Part shown: positions 24,179-32,039 of the stretch, piece by piece
Layout: each line of letters begins with the position of its first letter
Numbering within the stretch: the first letter of the stretch is position 1
Assembly (NCBI GenBank): GCA_944325435.1
Contig: CALVAC010000006.1
Coordinates: forward strand, 1-64,000
Direction: 5' to 3'
DNA: 64,000 nucleotides
Source: an uncultured Bacteroidales bacterium
Lineage (GTDB): Bacteria; Bacteroidota; Bacteroidia; Bacteroidales; UBA932
Notes under the pieces: generated by a model
Databases searched by the model: none
Seen by the model: only the letters and a program-made list of their open reading frames with translations
Told to the model about the DNA's origin: nothing
Made by a program: the position numbers and the translations under genes

Positions 24179-25549
24179 ATGGCAAACAAGGTGAAAACAG
24201 TATGGTTCTGCACATCATGCGGAAACGAGAGTCCGAAATGGATGGGAAGATGTCCTGCATGCGGGGAGTGGAACACGATGGTGGAAGAGACAGTCGCGAC
24301 AGGGAAAAAGACAGCCGTCCGGGAACAGTCTGTCCCGGGCTCGGGCAGCAGCCCCATCCTTCTGTCCTCGATAGATTCCTCCACAGAGAACCGCAGGTCG
24401 CTGAACAATGCAGAACTCGACCGCGTACTCGGGGGAGGGATAGTGGAGGGGTCTCTCGTGCTGATCGGAGGAGAACCTGGCATAGGGAAATCGACACTTT
24501 CCCTGCAGATTCCCCTTGCCTGCCCCGGGATGAAGACCCTATATGTGACAGGAGAGGAGAGCACAAGACAGGTCAAGCTGAGGGCAGCCAGGATAGGAGG
24601 GGATGACAGCAGCTGCCTCATCTACAGCGAGACACTTATGGAGAACATCATAGCGGAGGCAAGAAGCATAATGCCGGACCTTATGGTGGTGGATTCCGTG
24701 CAGACAATGTATTCGCAGAACATCGAGTCATCTCCCGGTTCCGTGTCCCAGATAAAGGAGACCGCGGCCCAGCTGCTCAGATTTGCCAAGGAGACCGGTG
24801 TGCCGGTCATCCTGATAGGGCATATCACCAAGGAAGGCAGTATCGCCGGGCCGAAGATACTGGAACATATCGTGGATGTGGTCCTACAGTTCGAGGGGGA
24901 CAACCGGGGAGCCTACCGCCTGCTCAGAAGCATCAAGAACCGTTTCGGCTCCACGTCAGAACTCGCCGTTTTCGAGATGACAGGCAAAGGTCTCAGGGAG
25001 GTGAGCAATCCATCGGAAATGCTGATACCAATGCACGGGGAAGACCTGAGCGGAGTCGCTGTCGGGGCAATGCTGGACGGGACAAGACCTTTCCTCATAG
25101 AAGTGCAGGCCCTTGTGAGTACGGCGGCATACGGGACACCGCAGAGGTCTGCCACCGGATTCGATGTACGCAGGCTGAACATGCTTCTGGCAGTACTCGA
25201 GAAAAGGGCGGGATTCAAGCTCGGGGTGAAGGATGTGTTCCTGAACATGGCAGGAGGGCTGAGGGTGACCGACCCGGCCTGCGACCTGGCTGTAATATGC
25301 GCTGTCCTGTCATCCAATTTCGATTTCGCCATACCATCGGATATATGCTTCGCGGCAGAGGTCGGGCTGAGCGGAGAGATCCGGCCTGTGGCACAGACCG
25401 ACAGACGCGCACTGGAAGCACAGCGTCTCGGATTCAGAAAAATATATGTGTCATCGTTCGGTTCTGCCGAGAATATGCCGGGAGACATAGATGTGATCCG
25501 GGTGGCGGATGTCCCGACCCTCTGCCGTTCCCTTTTCAAAGGCCGGTAA
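24179..25549 (+). CDS. radA: DNA repair protein RadA
   Basis: A 456-residue protein with an N-terminal zinc finger (Cys11, Cys14, Cys25, Cys28), a RecA-type ATPase with Walker A GGEPGIGKST near 93 and the RadA-specific KNRFG motif, and a C-terminal Lon-protease-like domain (MAGGLRVTDPACDLAV). RadA drives branch migration during recombination. The start at 24179 (MANKVKTVWF) fits the family; the longer frame overlaps the phosphodiesterase. Its 3' end overlaps the converging dacB by 14 bp. Confidence 0.93.
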   Translation: MANKVKTVWFCTSCGNESPKWMGRCPACGEWNTMVEETVATGKKTAVREQSVPGSGSSPILLSSIDSSTENRRSLNNAELDRVLGGGIVEGSLVLIGGEPGIGKSTLSLQIPLACPGMKTLYVTGEESTRQVKLRAARIGGDDSSCLIYSETLMENIIAEARSIMPDLMVVDSVQTMYSQNIESSPGSVSQIKETAAQLLRFAKETGVPVILIGHITKEGSIAGPKILEHIVDVVLQFEGDNRGAYRLLRSIKNRFGSTSELAVFEMTGKGLREVSNPSEMLIPMHGEDLSGVAVGAMLDGTRPFLIEVQALVSTAAYGTPQRSATGFDVRRLNMLLAVLEKRAGFKLGVKDVFLNMAGGLRVTDPACDLAVICAVLSSNFDFAIPSDICFAAEVGLSGEIRPVAQTDRRALEAQRLGFRKIYVSSFGSAENMPGDIDVIRVADVPTLCRSLFKGR

Positions 25550-27179
25550 AGGCAAGAGCTTCGATTATCCTGAACAGATGTCTCTGTATCCTTGCCATCG
25601 GGACAGTATAGCCGTTCACCATAACCGAGAAAATCACGGTATCATCCCTCGTACCCGTGACAGGGACTATATATCCGGAGAAACAGCGCACCCCTCCCAT
25701 AGAACCGCTTTTCATCCGTATCCTTTCCCTGGTCCCGGCAGGGACTGAAGACATACAGTACTCCAGAGTGCCCTCCCCTCCCGGATAAGGCAGGGAGCCG
25801 AAGAAGTCTTCGAATGCAGGAGAATCCATCATCTTCGACAGGAGTCCGCACAGAAACCCTGCACTCAGCAGATCTTCTCTCGACAGTCCGCTTCCATCCC
25901 GTATCAGATACCGGTGTCCTCTCACGCCTATCTCATCCAGCAGGCCTCTGACTGCCACACAAGCAGAATCATAGCATCCTACACCGCAGTATTCCTTGCC
26001 GAGAGTCTTGAACAGGGTCTCGGCGTAAAGGTTGTTGCTGTCTGTGTTTGTCACACGGACAATCTCGGCAAGCGCAGGAGACACGGTCTCCCCCAGTATC
26101 ACGAGACTGTCCCGGCAGGCAGGCGACCATCCATCGCTTGTCCGCAATCTCTCATATCCATCCTCCCGAATATTCCCTTGTCCGGCCTCCTTGTCAGGGA
26201 GATTTCGCCGGGGACCGAACACTTGGCCAAGGTCTGCCGGCCCTCCCGTGCACCTTATACCGCTCCCGGCCAGATATCTGGCGAAATACCATGCGATCGT
26301 GTATTCAGGGAACTTGTTGGCGGCATGTTCCGTCTTCGGGCTGCGGTCGGCAGCAAATGTCCCCCTCATTTCTCCTCCCGGGAAAAATCCGTCCGGATAG
26401 AAATAGAGAGTATTCCCTGTTCCCGGTTTCCCAGTAACCGCAGAATTCATAAATTTCATCCACGGGCATTCAGGATATCCTGGACTTATATTGACCGGCT
26501 CTCCTGGAGCCGTTCCCGCTGAAACCCTGAAATCCTGCACATTCTCATAGAAATTCAGTCCGCAGGCTCCTGTCCCGTAATATGTGCCTGCATCGCACAG
26601 TTCCCAGGTCGGATGTTCGTCCATCCCCGAGAAAAAACGGCCATCACCTATAATGCATCCGTTTATTTCAGAAATGCCTGCTGCCCTAAGCATCTTTTCC
26701 CACCTGCCGAACAGAGAGTCCAGAGGGATTGCGATACCGTTACGGGAGCCTGTTGTCGGGTCTCCTCCTCCTATGATATAGATATCCCCGTCCAGAATCC
26801 CTCCGGATATGCTGCCGGAATATCCTATCCGCGTGCCGTATCTGTAGTCCGCACCAAGCGAATGCAGAGCAAGAGCCGTAGTGACCAGCTTCATGTTCGA
26901 AGCCGGGATAAGCAGCCTGTCGCTGTCCCTGCACAGGAGAGTATCTCCGGCGCCGCTGACTGCAAGTATGCTCACGCTTGCCCCATCGAAATCCCGGCTC
27001 GACAGAGCCTCCTCCATAATCCTCCCGGCCCTGGCCGCCACCTCACATACCGTGCTCTCAGTGCTGTCTGCATCCGGAGCCGTCCATATATGGTCTGCCG
27101 GAATCATTGCCGCCGTACCTGCCGCCTGTGACAATATGCAAGACAGGCACAGGATTGACATTGATAACATATATCTCAT
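25536..27179 (-). CDS. dacB: D-alanyl-D-alanine carboxypeptidase/endopeptidase (PBP4 type)
   Basis: From 27179 the 547-residue protein has a signal peptide (to about residue 24) and the three penicillin-binding motifs of the PBP4 class: SNMK with nucleophile Ser94 and Lys97, SNN in TNTDSNNLYAE, and KSG in MKSGSMGG. A large inserted domain lies between the first two motifs, as in PBP4. It trims or cleaves cross-links of peptidoglycan in the periplasm. The promoter TATTTTTG lies at 27238-27231. Confidence 0.88.
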   Translation of the reverse strand: MRYMLSMSILCLSCILSQAAGTAAMIPADHIWTAPDADSTESTVCEVAARAGRIMEEALSSRDFDGASVSILAVSGAGDTLLCRDSDRLLIPASNMKLVTTALALHSLGADYRYGTRIGYSGSISGGILDGDIYIIGGGDPTTGSRNGIAIPLDSLFGRWEKMLRAAGISEINGCIIGDGRFFSGMDEHPTWELCDAGTYYGTGACGLNFYENVQDFRVSAGTAPGEPVNISPGYPECPWMKFMNSAVTGKPGTGNTLYFYPDGFFPGGEMRGTFAADRSPKTEHAANKFPEYTIAWYFARYLAGSGIRCTGGPADLGQVFGPRRNLPDKEAGQGNIREDGYERLRTSDGWSPACRDSLVILGETVSPALAEIVRVTNTDSNNLYAETLFKTLGKEYCGVGCYDSACVAVRGLLDEIGVRGHRYLIRDGSGLSREDLLSAGFLCGLLSKMMDSPAFEDFFGSLPYPGGEGTLEYCMSSVPAGTRERIRMKSGSMGGVRCFSGYIVPVTGTRDDTVIFSVMVNGYTVPMARIQRHLFRIIEALAFTGL

Positions 27180-27230
27180 AGTCTGTCGATGAATTTCCAC
27201 ACCGGATGCCGCAGCACCCGGAATTCTCCC

Positions 27231-27238
27231 CAAAAATA
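27231..27238 (-). promoter_or_regulatory. Promoter -7 box of dacB
   Basis: TATTTTTG on the minus strand is a perfect TAnnTTTG. It implies a leader of about 45 bases. Confidence 0.5.
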
Positions 27239-27306
27239 TCCATAAATTTCCGAAACCGCCTTAAATTTTAAACAGTTTCTTTCATTGTCAAAACCGCTTA
27301 ATTTTA

Positions 27307-27314
27307 TACCTTTG
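27307..27314 (+). promoter_or_regulatory. Promoter -7 box of galE
   Basis: TACCTTTG is a perfect match, only 15 bases before the start codon at 27330. With transcription starting about 7 bases past the box, the message would have a leader of roughly 9 bases. Confidence 0.55.
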
Positions 27315-27329
27315 CCGAAAACATTATAT

Positions 27330-28391
27330 ATGAAAAGAGTATTGGTATCGGGCGGTGCCGGATATATCGGCAGCCATGTAACTGTGGAACTCATCAATGC
27401 CGGTTACGATGTGGTCGTGGCCGACAACATGTCAAACTGTGACCTCACCTGCTTCGAGGGGGTCAAGAAGATCACCGGCAGGAATGACATCCCGTTCGTG
27501 GAAATGGACTGCTGCGACGATGCGGCTGTCGCAGACCTCTTCTCGGGATACAGGATCGATGCTGTCATCCATTTCGCTGCATTCAAGGCCGTCGGAGAGT
27601 CCGTGGCCGAGCCTATAAAATATTACAGGAACAATCTGGATTCTTTCCTCAACATCCTCGAGGCTGCAAAGGCTCACGGAGGCTGCAATGTCCTGTTCTC
27701 ATCTTCAGCCACCGTATACGGAGAGACCGACAGGCTTCCTGTCACCGAAGAGTCTCCGCGCCAGCCGGCCACCTCGCCTTACGGAAACACAAAGCAGATA
27801 TGCGAGGACATCCTCAGGGATGTGGTCAAGGCGACTGCAGTCTATGATGCCATGGAGCCGGGGGCAGACAGGAAAGGTGCGGTAAAAGGCATAGCCCTCC
27901 GTTACTTCAATCCTATAGGAGCGCATCCTTCTGCCCTTATCGGAGAACTTCCTCGCGGGGTTCCGAACAACCTTGTCCCATACATTACGCAGACCGCCAT
28001 CGGCAAGAGGGAGTGCCTGAGCATTTTCGGCAAAGACTACCCTACTCCTGATGGCACCTGTCTCAGGGACTACATCGATGTGGTGGACCTTGCCAAAGCC
28101 CACGTGGCTGCCGTAGGCAGGATGCTTGATGGGAAGATGAAGGACAGCTACGAAATCTTCAACATCGGCACAGGCCGTCCTGTATCCGTACTGGAACTTG
28201 TCAATGCGTTCGAGAAAGTGAACGGGCTGAAACTCAACTATAAGTTCGCTCCTCGCCGTGCCGGGGACACCACTGCGATATGGGCAGACCCTACAAAGGC
28301 GAACAAAGAGCTCGGCTGGCGGGCGGAACGTTCTCTGGAAGATACCCTGGCCTCCGCCTGGGCGTGGGAAAGGCACATCGCCGGCAAATAA
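27330..28391 (+). CDS. galE: UDP-glucose 4-epimerase
   Basis: A 353-residue short-chain dehydrogenase-fold epimerase. It has the NAD-binding loop GGAGYIGSH (residues 9-17), HFAAFKAVGES, SSSATVYGE with the catalytic Ser/Thr, and YGNTK carrying the catalytic Tyr and Lys, then RYFNPIGAHPSALIGE. It interconverts UDP-glucose and UDP-galactose for envelope polysaccharide and galactose use. The start at 27330 is fixed by the promoter just upstream; the longer frame from 27285 begins upstream of the transcription start. Confidence 0.92.
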   Translation: MKRVLVSGGAGYIGSHVTVELINAGYDVVVADNMSNCDLTCFEGVKKITGRNDIPFVEMDCCDDAAVADLFSGYRIDAVIHFAAFKAVGESVAEPIKYYRNNLDSFLNILEAAKAHGGCNVLFSSSATVYGETDRLPVTEESPRQPATSPYGNTKQICEDILRDVVKATAVYDAMEPGADRKGAVKGIALRYFNPIGAHPSALIGELPRGVPNNLVPYITQTAIGKRECLSIFGKDYPTPDGTCLRDYIDVVDLAKAHVAAVGRMLDGKMKDSYEIFNIGTGRPVSVLELVNAFEKVNGLKLNYKFAPRRAGDTTAIWADPTKANKELGWRAERSLEDTLASAWAWERHIAGK

Positions 28392-28400
28392 CGGATACGG

Positions 28401-28486
28401 TGCCCCGGACGGGGGTCGAACCCGTACGGACATTGCTGTCCAAGGGATTTTAAGTCCCTCTTGTCTACCGATTCCAACACCAGGGC
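28401..28486 (-). tRNA. tRNA-Leu (anticodon UAA)
   Basis: Minus-strand tRNA of 86 bases with acceptor GCCCTGG pairing with CCGGGGC, discriminator A, an anticodon loop CTTAAAA giving UAA, a long variable arm (GGACAGCAATGTCC) and the GGTTCGACCCC T-arm. The long variable arm is the class II feature of leucine tRNAs. The CCA end is not encoded. Confidence 0.93.
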
Positions 28487-28497
28487 ATGACAGTTTG

Positions 28498-28505
28498 CAA
28501 AGGTA
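28498..28505 (-). promoter_or_regulatory. Promoter -7 box of tRNA-Leu
   Basis: TACCTTTG on the minus strand, 11 bases before the tRNA 5' end, a perfect TAnnTTTG. Confidence 0.5.
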
Positions 28506-28522
28506 ATGTAAAAATTTCAGAT

Positions 28523-28951
28523 ATGGAAGATAAACTTATGCAGAACCCCTATTATGTGAAAGCATTGGAGTTCATCAAAAACACGGATCTCAATTCGCTT
28601 GAGAACGGCAGGCATATCATTGACGGAGACAACCTTTTCGTGAATATCGTCGACAGCGACATGAAAACGCCGCAGCAGGCACGCCTTGAAGTGCACGACA
28701 GGTACATCGACATCCAGATTCCCCTGTCAAAGCCGGAGACCTTCGGCGTGACACCGCGCAGCGAGTGCAAGGAGCCGGATGGAGAAATGAATACGGAGAA
28801 AGACATTCTTTTCTATAAGGATCCTGTAGGCGTGACCATTACCGCCAAACCGGGTGAAGTCATAACTTTCGACACAGACACAGCCCACGCCCCGTTGATA
28901 GGAGAGGGCAAGATACACAAGGCCATCTTCAAGGTAAGGGCAGTGAAATAG
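28523..28951 (+). CDS. YhcH/YjgK/YiaL-family (DUF386) protein
   Basis: A 142-residue cupin-like protein with the family features ENGRHIIDGDNLFVNI, EVHDRYIDIQIPLS, and GEVITFDTDTAHAPLIG near the end, where the His and Glu residues form the metal site. The family is linked to sugar-acid and sialic-acid use and to biofilm control (TabA) in other bacteria. The start at 28523 avoids reading through the tRNA promoter. It is a lone gene here with no sialic-acid neighbours. Confidence 0.82.
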   Translation: MEDKLMQNPYYVKALEFIKNTDLNSLENGRHIIDGDNLFVNIVDSDMKTPQQARLEVHDRYIDIQIPLSKPETFGVTPRSECKEPDGEMNTEKDILFYKDPVGVTITAKPGEVITFDTDTAHAPLIGEGKIHKAIFKVRAVK

Positions 28952-28979
28952 AGGCCGGGATTAAGCATACCGGCCACGG

Positions 28980-30200
28980 TTACCAGCACACGGCCGATGA
29001 GAAGCCGAGCAGGAATGAATTGACAAAAGGCTTTTGCCGGGAGAAACTGAATGTTTCATATCCGGCGAAAGCCTTTATCCTGAAATTCTCTCCGGCACGC
29101 AACGCGACAGCAGCCTCCGCAGAAGCATCTATCCCGTTTCCGAGCCTGTGCCAGGAATATCCAAGCATCGCCTTGAGATTGAATTCGATGACTCTCGGCA
29201 AAGGATAGACCCAGTATGCCCCTGCAAGGACATTATACATATTCATTGATGGTATCATCTGTCCGGACATGACGGAAGAATCTTCAGAAGTCCGGCCCCC
29301 CCTGAACGACAGTTCGTTTATACTGCTCCTTACAGCAAGTCCCGTCATCGGTATCAGAGGTATATGTATGTCCACCCCCGATGTGCTACCCCTGTACGGA
29401 AGAAGCCCTGAATCCTTGTCAGACCTGCTGCCCAGGACAAAACGCCTTGCAAAGAAAAGTCCGGCTTCGAAATATCTGTGCTCCGGATCGTATCCGAACA
29501 TGTCAGGAGCCTCATATCCATCTGCCAGATACTTCTCCCCGAAAATCAGGTCCGCAAGGAAATAGCCCAGATGGACGGAAGCGACCCCTATGGCGGCCCC
29601 GGCCATTACATCGGTAAGGAAATGTCTGTCATTGAGCACTCGGGAAACCCCGGTAAAGGTTGCAACCGCATATCCTCCGATACTGAACCACGGACTTCTC
29701 CAGCCATATTCCTTGTGAAGCATTGCGGCTGTCATAAATGCAGTGGCCGTATGTCCGGAAGGGAATGAGTTGCTGGCGGTACCATCTGGCCTCGGTCTGC
29801 GGACAGTATATTTCAGGCCGTTCACCAGTCCGGCCATTATCACTCCCGAAAAGGCATCGGAGACGAGCATCCTTCCCCATGATGTCCTGCTCTCGTATCC
29901 GAATGCCTTCATCCCGACCATCACTGCTGCCGGAAGATATTGTGTATAGTCATCAATATGATAGCGCAGACCAGGTGCAATGTTGTGACGCATCTGCTTT
30001 ATGTCGCTGTCGAAACCCGGACTGTATCCGGTGAATGATTCCGGAAGACCGGTGTACGGGAAAGACATTTCAGCGGCAGGCTTGAATACGGTTGGCACAG
30101 GATTCAGCCCGGCAGACATATACGGGCCCGACCTGGCATCCGCTATGGTAAAGGCAAGCAAACAGGCAAGAAATATGACCAGTGTCCTGACTCGTGTCAT
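28980..30200 (-). CDS. PAP2 phosphatase with C-terminal outer-membrane-like domain
   Basis: A signal peptide (first 22 residues) leads to a PAP2 domain whose three signature motifs are all present: KYTVRRPRP (about 130-138), PSGHTA (about 147-152) and SRVLNDRHFLTD (about 185-196). These act on lipid or sugar diphosphates outside the inner membrane. Behind it, about residues 240-406 look like a small beta-barrel: alternating residues, aromatic strand ends and a final AVCW. That tail is unusual for plain PAP2 enzymes and may place the protein in or near the outer membrane. Confidence 0.8.
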   Translation of the reverse strand: MTRVRTLVIFLACLLAFTIADARSGPYMSAGLNPVPTVFKPAAEMSFPYTGLPESFTGYSPGFDSDIKQMRHNIAPGLRYHIDDYTQYLPAAVMVGMKAFGYESRTSWGRMLVSDAFSGVIMAGLVNGLKYTVRRPRPDGTASNSFPSGHTATAFMTAAMLHKEYGWRSPWFSIGGYAVATFTGVSRVLNDRHFLTDVMAGAAIGVASVHLGYFLADLIFGEKYLADGYEAPDMFGYDPEHRYFEAGLFFARRFVLGSRSDKDSGLLPYRGSTSGVDIHIPLIPMTGLAVRSSINELSFRGGRTSEDSSVMSGQMIPSMNMYNVLAGAYWVYPLPRVIEFNLKAMLGYSWHRLGNGIDASAEAAVALRAGENFRIKAFAGYETFSFSRQKPFVNSFLLGFSSAVCW

Positions 30201-30219
30201 TCGTAATTCATTTTACCGG

Positions 30220-30227
30220 CAAAAATA
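30220..30227 (-). promoter_or_regulatory. Promoter -7 box of the PAP2 gene
   Basis: TATTTTTG on the minus strand, with TTGC about 21 bases upstream as -33 box. Confidence 0.5.
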
Positions 30228-30296
30228 GATAATTTTCTCTATCCCCATGCAAGATTTCCGATTTCCGCTATTTAACATTCCGGTCAGTTATATGTA

Positions 30297-32006
30297 ATGA
30301 ATATGATGGACAGACTATTCTATATTTTACTGTGTGTATCCGTGCTGGCATCGTGCAGCAAACATCATGACATCGAGCCGTCCCCGTACAGTCCGGAGGA
30401 TACGGAATTCAATTCTCTGATACAGAGTTATCTGGGGGCATCTTTCACATCGGAAATAACAAAAGTCTCTGTCGGTGACGACAATGTCACAGTATCCGGA
30501 CATTACAGCGGACAGGGGATGTTTCTGGTCGCCGAAGTCCCTCCTTATATGGATCTGCTGCGACTCGATGAACCTTTGACGGCAATACCGCAGTCATCTC
30601 CGGCAATGGAGATCCACGCATCCGGGGATGGCAAGGATTTCACTCTGACCCTCGACCGTAAGGTGATGACGGATGACGGCATTTCGTATGACCGCATCCT
30701 GTCAAAATGGGCTGTCATGGAATCGGGCGAAGACGGCCGCCATATAGTCTCCGCGGCACGCTATGCTGACGAAGTCCCTCTGGAAAGGAAACTTTCTCCA
30801 GTACCTCTGAAAAACAAGAAAGGCATAGGAGGGGTGTCCAACAATGCATTCGTCTCGGATTTCGATGATCTCGATGTCGGAAGCGCGACTTTGAACATGT
30901 ATGTCACGGGATTCACATATCTCACTCCTGTGACGGGTACAATCGCACATGAATATGGGGGACGGACATATTATTTCGATGAAAACTATCTGAAGTCAAA
31001 TCTCGATGCAGTCCTGCTGAAGGCAGGGAAGCGGGACATGGCCGTGGCTGCCATCCTGCTTGTCCAGCCGGCATCGGCAGCAGCCGACCCACAGCTCGGA
31101 GACCTCCTTATGAATGATGGATGCAGCGGAGGGACTCTGACCCTTCCTGACATGACATCGGCCGAGGCTGTCAACTGCTTTGCCGCCATCGTCGATTTCC
31201 TTGCGGAACGCTACACGAGAGAAGATGGGAAATACGGGAGAATCGCCCAGTGGATAGTGATGAACGAGGTCGACATAGCATCCAGCTGGGCCAACATCGG
31301 AAACCATCCGGAACTCGTGTTCACGGATTATTACATAAAGATATTGAGAATTGTCAACAATATAGTGAGACAATACGATGATACCGCAGAGACATTCGTG
31401 TCAATGAGCCATTCATGGACCGGGCTGTCTGGAGATTATCCTGTACTGTCCATGCTGCAGACCATCAACCGGATGGGCAAGATGGAGGGAGACTACAGAT
31501 GGGCTCTGGCATATCACAGCTATGCTGGAGACCTGCTGAACCCTCGATGCTGGGAATGTCCGTGGTCCACTTTCTCAATGGATACGCATTTTGTCACGTT
31601 CAAGAACCTCGAAGTCCTGAACAAGTGGATATATATGCCGGAAAACATGTACCTCGGGATGCACAAGAGGTCCGTCTGGCTATCGGAAGCAGGAATCAAT
31701 TCAAGGTCATATTCGGAGCAGGACCTGCAGGAGCAGGCTGCCGGATGGGCATACGCATGGAAGAAGATCAATGCCCTTGACGGGATTGATGGCATCCAGT
31801 GGCACAACTGGTTCGACAATGTCGGAGATGGCAGCGGCGCCCTGCTCGGACTGAGGAAATACAACGACAATGAGTACAAGGGAGAGGCCAAGCCGGTGTG
31901 GTATCTCTATCAGGCATCCGGGACTGGAAACGAAGACCAGGCATTCAACCCGTACCTCAGCATCATCGGCATTGATGACTGGGACATCATCCAGACCGTG
32001 CAGTAG
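30297..32006 (+). CDS. DUF5722 lipoprotein, glycosidase-like barrel (first copy)
   Basis: A lipoprotein signal ends at LASC (Cys20). The 569-residue protein then has an N-terminal beta domain of about 110 residues (ITKVSVGDDNVTVSGHYSG...) and a TIM-barrel-like region. Two glutamates sit where clan GH-A enzymes keep their acid/base and nucleophile: Glu324 in VMNEVD and Glu464 in WLSEAG, followed by GIQWHNWFDN. I read this as a DUF5722 family protein, probably a surface or periplasmic glycoside hydrolase of unknown specificity. It is 33 bp from its paralogue. Confidence 0.75.
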   Translation: MNMMDRLFYILLCVSVLASCSKHHDIEPSPYSPEDTEFNSLIQSYLGASFTSEITKVSVGDDNVTVSGHYSGQGMFLVAEVPPYMDLLRLDEPLTAIPQSSPAMEIHASGDGKDFTLTLDRKVMTDDGISYDRILSKWAVMESGEDGRHIVSAARYADEVPLERKLSPVPLKNKKGIGGVSNNAFVSDFDDLDVGSATLNMYVTGFTYLTPVTGTIAHEYGGRTYYFDENYLKSNLDAVLLKAGKRDMAVAAILLVQPASAAADPQLGDLLMNDGCSGGTLTLPDMTSAEAVNCFAAIVDFLAERYTREDGKYGRIAQWIVMNEVDIASSWANIGNHPELVFTDYYIKILRIVNNIVRQYDDTAETFVSMSHSWTGLSGDYPVLSMLQTINRMGKMEGDYRWALAYHSYAGDLLNPRCWECPWSTFSMDTHFVTFKNLEVLNKWIYMPENMYLGMHKRSVWLSEAGINSRSYSEQDLQEQAAGWAYAWKKINALDGIDGIQWHNWFDNVGDGSGALLGLRKYNDNEYKGEAKPVWYLYQASGTGNEDQAFNPYLSIIGIDDWDIIQTVQ

Positions 32007-32039
32007 ACTGATGTTAAATATGTGTTTAAACAATATGAT

